Assembly (NCBI RefSeq): GCF_015356115.1
Contig: NZ_CP063056.1
Span: forward strand, 2,046,001-2,110,000
Source: Rodentibacter haemolyticus
GTDB lineage: Bacteria; Pseudomonadota; Gammaproteobacteria; Enterobacterales; Pasteurellaceae
Reading direction: 5' to 3'
DNA: 64,000 nt
The notes under the pieces were generated by a model. That model saw nothing but the letters and a program-made list of their open reading frames with translations, made no database searches and had not been told where the DNA came from. The translations under genes and the position numbers were made by a program. Positions 30,143 through 37,387 of the stretch are shown here, in pieces. The first letter of the stretch is position 1. Every line of letters begins with the position of its first letter.

Positions 30143-30561
30143 TGCTAATTGAACAAGCCAAACAGTTAGCCTATCGGTTACACGCCAACCAAACGGACAA
30201 AGCAGGGCAGGCTTATATTCATCATCTTAAATTTGCTGCAGACCAAGTTGCTCATTTAGGCGATGAATTTGTTGTCGTGGCGTGGTTGCACGATAGCGTA
30301 GAAGATACCCATTTTACGCTAAACGAAGCAGAAGCCTTGTTCGGTAGTGTTATTAGTAAGGCAATCGATGCCATCACTAAACGCCCAAATGAACCTTATT
30401 TACAGTATTTAGAACGAGTGAAAGCCAATGAAATTGCACGGCAAGTAAAATTGGCTGATCTCAGCCATAATATGGATTTAAGCCGATTAAATTCATACAC
30501 TGAAAAAGATTTGGATAGGGTAAAAAAATACCAACAAGCTAAATCATTCTTAGAAACCTAG
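30142..30561 (+). CDS. Small alarmone hydrolase, MESH1/SpoT-HD type (139 aa), probable antitoxin
   Basis: All landmarks of the HD hydrolase fold are present: AYIHHLKFAADQV (H27/H28), VVVAWLHDSVEDTHFT (H50 D51 and E54 D55), an AITKRPNEPYLQYLERVKAN helix pair, and QVKLADLSHNM (D106, N110). This is the single-domain (p)ppGpp/(p)ppApp hydrolase family. Immediately downstream of a synthetase-type domain it most likely degrades the alarmone made by that domain, as in toxSAS pairs such as FaRel/ATfaRel. It ends in its own terminator. Confidence 0.87.
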   Translation: MLIEQAKQLAYRLHANQTDKAGQAYIHHLKFAADQVAHLGDEFVVVAWLHDSVEDTHFTLNEAEALFGSVISKAIDAITKRPNEPYLQYLERVKANEIARQVKLADLSHNMDLSRLNSYTEKDLDRVKKYQQAKSFLET

Positions 30562-30582
30562 CCTAGTGCTAGGTTTTTTTAT
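30555..30582 (+). terminator. Terminator of the hydrolase gene
   Basis: AACCTAGC (30555-30562) pairs with GCTAGGTT (30568-30575), then a long T run. The stem includes the stop codon of the gene. Confidence 0.85.
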
Positions 30583-30603
30583 TGCCTAAAACAAGGATAG
30601 GAA

Positions 30604-30975
30604 ATGAACTTCCCTGAATTACCTAAATTTGATGTACCATTATTTGATGGGCGTTGCATTTATCTCTGCCGCAGCAAAGATGAATGGGTTAATGCTCATC
30701 AGTTTTTCGGCATTACGGCAGAAAAATTAGATCGAAAAGGGGCAGCAAATACCTTTCAATCCTTATCGGGACAACAAGATATTCATTTGCTGGGCGTGTT
30801 TGACGGGCAATCATCTACCTTAGCCCACGAAGCCGCCCATATTATTTTTGATATTTGCCATTTGGTCGGTATTGATGTTGAAACGAGTAAAGCCAATGAA
30901 ACTTTCTGCTATCTGCTTGATAGCGTAATGCGGTTTGCCGAACCTTATATAAAAAAGCCGGCAGAAATAAAATAA
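30604..30975 (+). CDS. Small HExxH-type metallopeptidase-like phage protein (123 aa)
   Basis: The motif STLAHEAAHIIFDICHLVGI carries HEAAH, a zinc-peptidase-like HExxH, and a possible third ligand in KANETFCYLLDSVM. Similar small proteins are found beside phage head genes. It could process a head protein or be another part of the toxin-immunity cluster; I cannot decide. Confidence 0.65.
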   Translation: MNFPELPKFDVPLFDGRCIYLCRSKDEWVNAHQFFGITAEKLDRKGAANTFQSLSGQQDIHLLGVFDGQSSTLAHEAAHIIFDICHLVGIDVETSKANETFCYLLDSVMRFAEPYIKKPAEIK

Positions 30976-30998
30976 ACTACCAGCTTTAGATGTTTTAA

Positions 30999-31184
30999 TT
31001 AGCGATTGCTATCAGGTGTACGATGGATTGGTACCCAAGAATGACCCGGTTGAGTTGTCGGTGGGGCTTTCTGATTATCTTTAATTGTTGTAAAGTTATC
31101 TTTCCGCCCACCTCGTGGTCCAATTTCTTGATAAATACCGCCATTTTTACCTGTGCTTTCGCCTGGCTTAATTTTATTAGTCAT
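30999..31184 (-). CDS. YjzC-like small protein (61 aa), leftward
   Basis: GAGGAGT precedes the ATG at 31184. The sequence MTNKIKPGESTGKNGGIYQE, then PGHSWVPI, matches the YjzC/phage family of small proteins with an N-terminal PG..TG.GGIY motif. It is the only leftward gene in the head module, so it is probably expressed independently. Confidence 0.75.
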   Translation of the reverse strand: MTNKIKPGESTGKNGGIYQEIGPRGGRKDNFTTIKDNQKAPPTTQPGHSWVPIHRTPDSNR

Positions 31185-31282
31185 AAAATGACTCCTCTTG
31201 AATACCGCAACATTACGGCTTATTTCAAATAAGGTCATTTAGATCATTTTTCAACCTAATATTGAAAATTTAACCCAAACCG

Positions 31283-31316
31283 ACCGCACTTTCGGAAGAT
31301 TGTGCGGTTTTCTTTT
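31283..31316 (+). terminator. USS-pair hairpin
   Basis: ACCGCAC (31283-31289) pairs with GTGCGGT (31302-31308) with a T-rich end. Inverted uptake signals are often used as terminators in this family. Confidence 0.6.
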
Positions 31317-31359
31317 ATTCACGGCTTGGAAAAGCCCCAACCAATAGGACGGAAATCCA

Positions 31360-32094
31360 ATGAAACTCAAACTTGATGAAAACGGTAATGTAGTGGTTCA
31401 AGACGGCAAACCGGTGTATGTCTATGAGGACGGCAAAGAAGTCGCCTACGATGTGCCGGCAGCAGCGGCAAAAATCACGGCACTTAATGCCGAGGCAAAA
31501 ACCAATCGTGAACGGGCGGAAAAGGCGGAAGCCGATTTAAAAGCCTTTGACGGTGTGGATGTCGCAGCAGCGAAAAAAGCCCTTGAAACCGTCAAAAATT
31601 TGGACGACAAAAAGCTAATTGATGCTGGCGAAGCGGAGCGGGTAAAAGCGGAAGTGATTAAAACTTACGATGAAAAACTGGCAGCTGCCAACGGTCGTGC
31701 GGAAACACTCGAACAGCAACTTTATGCTGAAATTGTCGGCGGTGCATTTGCCCGTTCCAAGTTTATTACCGAGAAAATCATTCTGCCGGCAGATGTTGCC
31801 CAAGCCTATTTTGGCAAACATTTCAGCGTGAAAGACGGCAAAATTGAAGCCAAAGACAGTAGCGGCAATCCGATTTACAGCCGTGAACGTGCCGGTGAAC
31901 TCGCCAACTTTGACGAGGCAATGGAAGTACTCATCAATACTTATCCGAACAAAGACACGATTTTGCGGGGTAATGGGTCGTCCGGTAGCGGTTCACAGGG
32001 CTCACCAAGCCAAAGCGGTGTGCCGAAATCGCTAGCAGATTGCAAAACCGATGCCGAGAAAATCGCCTATATGCAATCCCAAACGGCAGAATAA
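31360..32094 (+). CDS. Putative scaffold protein (244 aa)
   Basis: A Q/A/K-rich helical protein (KTNRERAEKAEADLKAF, TYDEKLAAANGRAETLEQQL) directly before the major capsid gene, with a flexible S/G-rich segment and a charged C-terminus. It fits the DUF6651-type scaffolding proteins of Pasteurellaceae phages in size and place. Confidence 0.75.
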   Translation: MKLKLDENGNVVVQDGKPVYVYEDGKEVAYDVPAAAAKITALNAEAKTNRERAEKAEADLKAFDGVDVAAAKKALETVKNLDDKKLIDAGEAERVKAEVIKTYDEKLAAANGRAETLEQQLYAEIVGGAFARSKFITEKIILPADVAQAYFGKHFSVKDGKIEAKDSSGNPIYSRERAGELANFDEAMEVLINTYPNKDTILRGNGSSGSGSQGSPSQSGVPKSLADCKTDAEKIAYMQSQTAE

Positions 32095-32122
32095 TCTGCC
32101 CTAACCTTACAGGAGACAATTT

Positions 32123-33070
32123 ATGTCCTTTGATTTACAGGTGTTTAATAAACAAACCCAACTTGCTTTGACCGAAACGGTCGATCAAGACGTTACAAAA
32201 TTCAATGAAGCCTCCGGTGGCACGATTGTGTTGCAGAATGCCCCGGTAGAAGGCGATTTTGATATTCGTGCCAGCTTTAAAGCGGTAGCAGGATTGGTTC
32301 GCCGCCGTAATGCTTACGGACAAGGTACGGTAGAAGCCAAGCGCCTTGAGCAATTACTCAACGTGGCGGTAAAAGTCGCAGCGGGTACACCGCCATTAGA
32401 GTATGAGCCACAACAATACCATTGGATTTTAAAAAATCCGGAATTAGCGGCAATCACGATAGGTGAGCAGTTGGCGAAAGCACGTCTTGCCGATATGTTG
32501 AATACGGCAGTATTAGGCGGTGTAGCAGCAATTGGCGGTAATACAAAAGCGGTTCACGATGACAAAGCTAATGCGCCGACTTTCCGCACGCTAAATAAAG
32601 GTGCGGCATTGTTTGGTGATCGTTCCGGTTCACTCAAAGCGTGGGTAATGCACTCTACCACTTTACACAGCTTGTTTGAAAACGCCTTAACCAATACCGA
32701 GCGTTTGTTCAACTACGATAACATCAATGTGGTGCGTGATATGTTCGGTCGAGTATTTGTGGTAACGGACAGTCCAGCATTAGTGAGTGCAGACGGTTCT
32801 TACAACACACTCGGCTTGGTAGAAAATGCGATTTTGGTCGGTGGTAACAACGACTTCAACAGCGTTATCCTGCCGAAAGTGGGCGGCGAAAACATCGGAG
32901 CAACCTATCAAGCAGAGTGGACCTATAATCTCGGTATTCTCGGCTATAAATGGGATATGACTACCGGTGGAAAATCACCGAATGATACTGCTTTAGGCAC
33001 ATCAACGAACTGGGAAAAATCTGCTACCTTTGACAAAGACACTGCCGGTGTTCTCGTTAAAACGAAGTAA
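32123..33070 (+). CDS. Major capsid protein (315 aa)
   Basis: It follows the scaffold gene after GGAGA and starts MSFDLQVFNKQTQLALTETV. Segments such as FRTLNKGAALFGDRSGSLKA and VVRDMFGRVFVVTDSPALVS fit HK97-fold major capsid proteins of the phage head cluster seen here. The identification rests on size, order and composition as well as sequence. Confidence 0.8.
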   Translation: MSFDLQVFNKQTQLALTETVDQDVTKFNEASGGTIVLQNAPVEGDFDIRASFKAVAGLVRRRNAYGQGTVEAKRLEQLLNVAVKVAAGTPPLEYEPQQYHWILKNPELAAITIGEQLAKARLADMLNTAVLGGVAAIGGNTKAVHDDKANAPTFRTLNKGAALFGDRSGSLKAWVMHSTTLHSLFENALTNTERLFNYDNINVVRDMFGRVFVVTDSPALVSADGSYNTLGLVENAILVGGNNDFNSVILPKVGGENIGATYQAEWTYNLGILGYKWDMTTGGKSPNDTALGTSTNWEKSATFDKDTAGVLVKTK

Positions 33071-33075
33071 CCTAC

Positions 33076-33108
33076 AAACCGCTTGTATCACCGCAAGCGG
33101 TTTATTTT
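33076..33108 (+). terminator. Terminator after the capsid gene
   Basis: AAACCGCTTG (33076-33085) pairs with CAAGCGGTTT (33094-33103), then ATTTTTC. It would end part of the transcripts after the most abundant structural gene. Confidence 0.7.
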
Positions 33109-33124
33109 TCAAGGAGTATTTAAA

Positions 33125-33478
33125 ATGAAGCGTATTTTGTATTTTACCCACGATTTTTCCGCTGAAAATATTGCCTTTGCTAAATCAAAAGGGCTGATTA
33201 TGCGAAATTTAGGGGCTTATCATTCATCTGACACATTAGAAAATGCCGATGCCGTCTGCGGTGATGTGCCAGAGCGCTATCAGCATTTGCCAATTTTTGA
33301 TTTAGGGCAAGGCAACGATCCAAACCTTGATCTCACCAAACTCAAAGTAGAAGAAATCAAGGCAAAATTGACCGCACTTCAGGTTAAATTTGAACCGAAT
33401 GCCAAAAAAGATGACCTGTTAGCTTTATTAATTGCCGCTGAAAAAGGGGAAAATAATGACCCTAACGATCCCCAATGA
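33125..33478 (+). CDS. Head protein with C-terminal HeH/SAP-like motif (117 aa)
   Basis: AAGGAG precedes the ATG at 33125. The N-terminal half is MKRILYFTHDFSAENIAFAK. The C-terminal LKVEEIKAKLTALQVKFEPN, then KKDDLLALLIAA, is a HeH/LEM-like helix-extended-helix motif found in small phage head proteins. It overlaps the next gene by 23 bases. Role in the virion unknown. Confidence 0.7.
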   Translation: MKRILYFTHDFSAENIAFAKSKGLIMRNLGAYHSSDTLENADAVCGDVPERYQHLPIFDLGQGNDPNLDLTKLKVEEIKAKLTALQVKFEPNAKKDDLLALLIAAEKGENNDPNDPQ

Positions 33479-33896
33479 TAGCTATGTGAGCCTTGATGAA
33501 GCGGATAATTACCACCGTTTGCGTATTAGTGCGGAGGCGTGGGATGGATTAGATGAGCAAGCAAAATTACGGCGTTTAGTCAGTGCCAGTGATTTTCTCG
33601 ATCACTATTACCGTTTTAGTGGCGAAAAAGCCGAGTCGAACCAACCGCGTCAATTTCCCCGTAAACTACAAACGGAGATCCCACAAGCCATTAAAGCTGC
33701 CGTGTGTGAATTGGCATTACAAACCGATCTGAACCAAAATCAAGCCCAAGTGATGTCGAGCGTGAAAGTCGGTCCAATTTCGGTGAGTTATGGTGATAGT
33801 CAATCCCAATCTGCAAATCGGTTTGAATATGTTAAATCGCTACTTAAGGATTTACTTGTTGACTCAAAAGGCTATGTAGAAATATTTCGGGGGTAA
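33456..33896 (+). CDS. Head-tail connector, DnaT-like family (146 aa)
   Basis: It starts MTLTIPNDSYVSLDEADNYH and has LVSASDFLDHYYRFSGEKAE and QFPRKLQTEIPQAIKAAVCE. This pattern (SYVSxxEADxY ... QxPR ... IPxxIKxAxxE) is that of phage head completion/connector proteins often annotated DnaT-like. Confidence 0.8.
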   Translation: MTLTIPNDSYVSLDEADNYHRLRISAEAWDGLDEQAKLRRLVSASDFLDHYYRFSGEKAESNQPRQFPRKLQTEIPQAIKAAVCELALQTDLNQNQAQVMSSVKVGPISVSYGDSQSQSANRFEYVKSLLKDLLVDSKGYVEIFRG

Positions 33897-33897
33897 A

Positions 33898-34293
33898 ATG
33901 TACAGACAACTGAAACAGATTTCGGCACAGCTTATTCGCCAATTCGGACTATCTTGTGTGATTAAAACTGAAAAATCAGGCAAATATAACCCGGAAACAG
34001 GTGGTGTTAGCAAAAAATCCACAGTAGAAAATAATGCGTATTGCCTATTTGATAATCTTGCCTATGATTTTCCGAGTTATCAAAGTAGCGGTAGTGGCAA
34101 AGGGGATTCGGCGATGGTTAAGCAAGGTGATGTGATGTTGTATATCACGGCGGAAGGTAAACCTGAGGTGCTATCAAAAGTTTTTGTCGATGATGAAACC
34201 TGGTCAATTATCAAATGCCAATCGATAAAACCTGCCGGTACAGCATTACTGTATCAATGCCAAGCACGGAGAATTAGCAATGGGGGCGTTTAG
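33898..34293 (+). CDS. Head closure / neck protein (131 aa)
   Basis: The product MYRQLKQISAQLIRQFGLSC then GDVMLYITAEGKPEVLSKVF has a beta-rich body typical of head-closure proteins. It lies between the connector gene and the HK97 gp10-like gene, with start and stop overlapping by position. Assignment from gene order. Confidence 0.65.
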   Translation: MYRQLKQISAQLIRQFGLSCVIKTEKSGKYNPETGGVSKKSTVENNAYCLFDNLAYDFPSYQSSGSGKGDSAMVKQGDVMLYITAEGKPEVLSKVFVDDETWSIIKCQSIKPAGTALLYQCQARRISNGGV

Positions 34294-34681
34294 TGCGGAC
34301 ATTGGTCGGTTTATTCGATCGGTGGAAGAAAAGGCAGATTTAGTAATGCGTAAAACCGCCATTGATTTGACTGAAAAAGTGCGGTCGAAAACGCCGGTGG
34401 ATTCCGGTCAATTACGTGCCAGTTGGACATCGGCAATCAATGCCATTCCAATCGGCTATGATGGCAATAATGATAGCGTTACGAGGGTTAAATTTGGCGA
34501 TACTTGGTTTTTGGCAACCAATAAACCTTATGCACCGCAACTGGAATACGGACTTTATCCCAATCCACCAAAATCCCAATCAGGTAAAACCGTCAATGGC
34601 TTTTCCAAACAAGCGCCACAGGGTATGGTGCGTATTTCAGTACAGGAAACTATCGAATGGCTTAAGAAGGTTAAATTTTAA
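34280..34681 (+). CDS. HK97 gp10-like neck/tail protein (133 aa)
   Basis: The core KTAIDLTEKVRSKTPVDSGQ LRASW (TPVDSGxLRxSW) is the HK97 gp10 family signature, followed by YAPQLEYG. These proteins join head and tail. It overlaps both neighbours, including the stop-start TAATG with the next gene. Confidence 0.85.
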   Translation: MGAFSADIGRFIRSVEEKADLVMRKTAIDLTEKVRSKTPVDSGQLRASWTSAINAIPIGYDGNNDSVTRVKFGDTWFLATNKPYAPQLEYGLYPNPPKSQSGKTVNGFSKQAPQGMVRISVQETIEWLKKVKF

Positions 34682-35073
34682 TGAAAGCAAAAGTGCGGTC
34701 GATTTTACAGGCTCATCTTATCGATCTTGATAAATTCAACACAGCATGGGAAGGGGTAAATAATGACTTATCACTGCCTTATCAAACCGTTTGGCTTAGC
34801 TTGATGAGTGCAGCTACCGGTGCAATCTCAAGTCGTCCACATGCAGTTGAAACTGGATTGCTGCAAATCACGCTTTATTATGCCGCTGGCAATGGCACAC
34901 AAGAGATCGAAGAACGGGCAAGTTTAATCCGAGAACATTTTTACGGACAAAGTCTGATTGATGACAATGTTCAAGTCGTTATTCATTCACCGCCAATTAT
35001 CGGCGGTATTTTTTTGAATGATGATAAATTGGCATTACCGATTACGATTAATTACTCAGCTTACGAGCTGTAA
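34681..35073 (+). CDS. Tail terminator, DUF4128 type (130 aa)
   Basis: It starts MKAKVRSILQAHLIDLDKFN and contains LPYQTVWLSLMSAATGAISS and GLLQITLYYAAGNGTQEIEE, the tail-terminator pattern. It fixes tail length at the head end. A uptake signal lies within its first codons. Confidence 0.78.
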   Translation: MKAKVRSILQAHLIDLDKFNTAWEGVNNDLSLPYQTVWLSLMSAATGAISSRPHAVETGLLQITLYYAAGNGTQEIEERASLIREHFYGQSLIDDNVQVVIHSPPIIGGIFLNDDKLALPITINYSAYEL

Positions 35074-35084
35074 GGACAAAACAA

Positions 35085-36095
35085 ATGGCACAAGCACAGG
35101 GCGTAAAACGTAAAGTCATTGTGGCCAAAGAAAGCACTTTTGGCACAAAGGCAACGAAGACCACAGGAAAAATCATTCCCCGTACGGAAAGCACCTTAAA
35201 TTCGGTGTTTGATTCCTTTTCAAGTGAAGAAATTCGGGAAAATATGCAACGTTCCCCGTCTATTGTCGGCTTTGAAAAGGTTGAAGGAGATTTAAAGGGT
35301 GAACTTGCAGCTGGACAATGGTCGCAATTTCTGGCCGCAGCGCTACGAGGTGATTGGAGCACGGCAAAATCCCCAATTATCAAAAAAACGGCTAGCGGTA
35401 GTGGCGAAAAACAAGGGAAGATCTTAGCCATTCCCGAAAGAAATCACAGCACAGATAGTTTCACTATTGAAGACATTTTCTCCGATATTAACTTAAGCCG
35501 TATTTATACTGGTTGTCGGGTTTCTAAAATCAGTATTGATATTCAGCCTAACGGCATTGCTTCAATGGCGGTGACCTTCTTGGGGCAAAAAAGTGAAGAA
35601 AGCCAAACAGCTTATTTCACCAATCCGACCGAAATTATCCAATCGCCGAAACTTGCCGGTGTAAATGGTCAGCTCTTGTTAAAAGGGCAAAAGGCCGCAC
35701 TGGTTACCGGTTGTAAAATCGATATTGATTTAAATGCCTCGAGCGAACCGGTATTAGGTGCAAAATATGCGCCGGATGTGTTTATCGGTACGATTGCAGT
35801 CAGCGGTTCGTTTACCATGTATTTGCAAGATAAATCCATGATTGAAGCGGTACGCAGTGGGGAAAATCTTTCCCTTGCATTGCGTATGGATGCTGAAAAG
35901 GGCGATAATGCTGATTATATGAGTTTTATTTTACCTGGTATTAAAGCAACCAGTGTGGATGTAGATGACGGTGCTAAGAACCTTATTCAAACACTGAATT
36001 TTGATGCTTTCCCAGCAATTTATGATGCTGAAAGCACCATTGATGACGTATTGAAAAAACCGACTACGCTCATTATTCAAGACACATTGGCGTAA
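35085..36095 (+). CDS. Major tail tube protein (336 aa)
   Basis: The protein begins MAQAQGVKRKVIVAKESTFG and has the repeated beta structure of tail tube proteins (SISIDIQPNG-like KISIDIQPNGIASMAVTFLG, CKIDIDLNASSEPVLGAKYA). It lies between the terminator protein and the frameshifted assembly chaperones, exactly the place of the tube gene. Confidence 0.85.
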   Translation: MAQAQGVKRKVIVAKESTFGTKATKTTGKIIPRTESTLNSVFDSFSSEEIRENMQRSPSIVGFEKVEGDLKGELAAGQWSQFLAAALRGDWSTAKSPIIKKTASGSGEKQGKILAIPERNHSTDSFTIEDIFSDINLSRIYTGCRVSKISIDIQPNGIASMAVTFLGQKSEESQTAYFTNPTEIIQSPKLAGVNGQLLLKGQKAALVTGCKIDIDLNASSEPVLGAKYAPDVFIGTIAVSGSFTMYLQDKSMIEAVRSGENLSLALRMDAEKGDNADYMSFILPGIKATSVDVDDGAKNLIQTLNFDAFPAIYDAESTIDDVLKKPTTLIIQDTLA

Positions 36096-36110
36096 TCAAA
36101 ATTCTCACGA

Positions 36111-36133
36111 GCGGCTTTTGAGCCGCTTTTTTA
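36111..36133 (+). terminator. Terminator after the tail tube gene
   Basis: GCGGCT (36111-36116) pairs with AGCCGC (36121-36126), then a T run. Confidence 0.7.
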
Positions 36134-36160
36134 TTTTTAATCAATTAAGAGGATAAAATA

Positions 36161-36565
36161 ATGGATTTTTCTAAATTAGATATTCAATCAAACGCACAAC
36201 AAACCCACCGTTTTGAAGTGTTGCACCCTGTAACGGGTGAAAGCACAGGGGCATTTATTGATGTTTATGGCTCAGGGAGCGATCCTGTTCGTCAATATAC
36301 GGCAAGCCAGTTGCGTCAACTACAAAAGCAAGAGTTTGAGAATAGCCGTACCCGTAAGCCAAAATATGTTGAATTAAGCGAGCTTGAAGCTCGCAAATTG
36401 GAAAATGCCCTTGTTCGTATTGCCGGTTGGGAAAATGTAAAATGGGGCAAGGATGAACTTGCCTTTACACCGGATAATGCACGCAAATTACTGACCGCCT
36501 GTCCTTGGGTGAGCGATCAAATTATTGAACAATCGGATGAATTGGGAAATTTTTTGAAAGCCTAG
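36161..36565 (+). CDS. Tail assembly chaperone, G-like (134 aa)
   Basis: The product MDFSKLDIQSNAQQTHRFEV to WVSDQIIEQSDELGNFLKA has the size, position and acidic end of lambda gpG-type chaperones. Its last codons contain a -1 slippery sequence, so part of the ribosomes continue into the next frame and make a longer G-T-like protein ending at 36903. Confidence 0.85.
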   Translation: MDFSKLDIQSNAQQTHRFEVLHPVTGESTGAFIDVYGSGSDPVRQYTASQLRQLQKQEFENSRTRKPKYVELSELEARKLENALVRIAGWENVKWGKDELAFTPDNARKLLTACPWVSDQIIEQSDELGNFLKA

Positions 36566-36584
36566 TCGATGGTTTGCTCGACTA
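36550..36584 (+). other. Programmed -1 ribosomal frameshift signal
   Basis: Slippery heptamer T-TTT-TTG (36550-36556) in the zero frame, six bases, then a 7-bp hairpin TAGTCGA (36563-36569) with TCGACTA (36578-36584). The zero-frame stop TAG (36563-36565) starts the stem. This joins the G-like and T-like frames as in most long-tailed phages. Confidence 0.85.
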
Positions 36585-36903
36585 TGCAAAATCTGAATTT
36601 GAATTAGACAAAAAACCGAAAGGTTCAGACGCTACAAATCGTGAGCATTTACAAGCTATTCAAGAGGCTACCGGCACGGAGTTAAGCGAATTAAACCATC
36701 CGTTGCCGGATAATATAGTGAGATATTTGCTTGATTATTTCTACGAAATCGCCTTATCCCGTCAATATGGTATGGCATCTAATCCCATTTTGTATTCTGA
36801 AATTGAATCCTGGTGTCGATTAACACAACGGCACTTAGAACAATGGGAGTTAGAAACGATCAAACGGCTCGATATGTTGTGGCTGAAAGTCAATAATGAA
36901 TAG
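36556..36903 (+). CDS. Frameshift extension of the tail assembly chaperone (T-like part)
   Basis: After a -1 slip the frame reads ESLVDGLLDYAKSEFELDKK and continues to WLKVNNE. There is no independent ribosome-binding site or good start; TTG at 36574 is the only candidate. The fused protein normally binds the tape measure and tube protein during tail assembly. Confidence 0.8.
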   Translation, partial: ESLVDGLLDYAKSEFELDKKPKGSDATNREHLQAIQEATGTELSELNHPLPDNIVRYLLDYFYEIALSRQYGMASNPILYSEIESWCRLTQRHLEQWELETIKRLDMLWLKVNNE

Positions 36904-36956
36904 CGTTCAAACAACATTAAATAGGTAATCATCTAGCTAATGTTGGATTGATTTTT

Positions 36957-36983
36957 GCCCGTTCAAAAGTGAGCGGGCTTTTC
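36957..36983 (+). terminator. Terminator before the minor tail gene
   Basis: GCCCGTTC (36957-36964) pairs with GAGCGGGC (36971-36978), then TTTTC. Confidence 0.7.
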
Positions 36984-37007
36984 TTTTATCCCAAAGAAGA
37001 TTAGAGA

Positions 37008-37337
37008 ATGAAAACATTTAATTTCCCTCCTCAGTGGAATATGAAGCGGAAATCCAAGCCGGAAATTAACACAATTAAATTTGGTGATGGTTATGAGCAA
37101 CGCAGTGCAAAAGGCATTCATAACGACTTGCGAACCTATGATGTCGTATTCAAAGGCGTTAATGCTTATATCAACCAAATCGATGTATTTTTAACAGAGC
37201 ATAACGGCTATAAAGCATTTTTATGGGCACCGCCTCACTCAGGCAAGCAGAGTAAATTTAGATGTGATGAATGGGATGTGGAGGTATCGGAAGGTTTTGC
37301 GACATTAACAGCCACATTTCAAGAAGTCATCGCATAG
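37008..37337 (+). CDS. Minor tail protein M-like (109 aa)
   Basis: MKTFNFPPQWNMKRKSKPEI, then FGDGYEQRSAKGIHNDLRTY and HNGYKAFLWAPPHSGKQSKF, is the gpM family signature. It lies before the tape measure gene here, whereas in lambda M follows H. Confidence 0.88.
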   Translation: MKTFNFPPQWNMKRKSKPEINTIKFGDGYEQRSAKGIHNDLRTYDVVFKGVNAYINQIDVFLTEHNGYKAFLWAPPHSGKQSKFRCDEWDVEVSEGFATLTATFQEVIA

Positions 37338-37387
37338 ATCGCTCAAGTTAATCGTACTTTGCTCAATTTATATTAAGGCAGGATAAA

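Noticed and set aside
36574..36903. Independent tail gene starting at TTG 36574
   Set aside because: No ribosome-binding site; better explained as the -1 frameshift extension.
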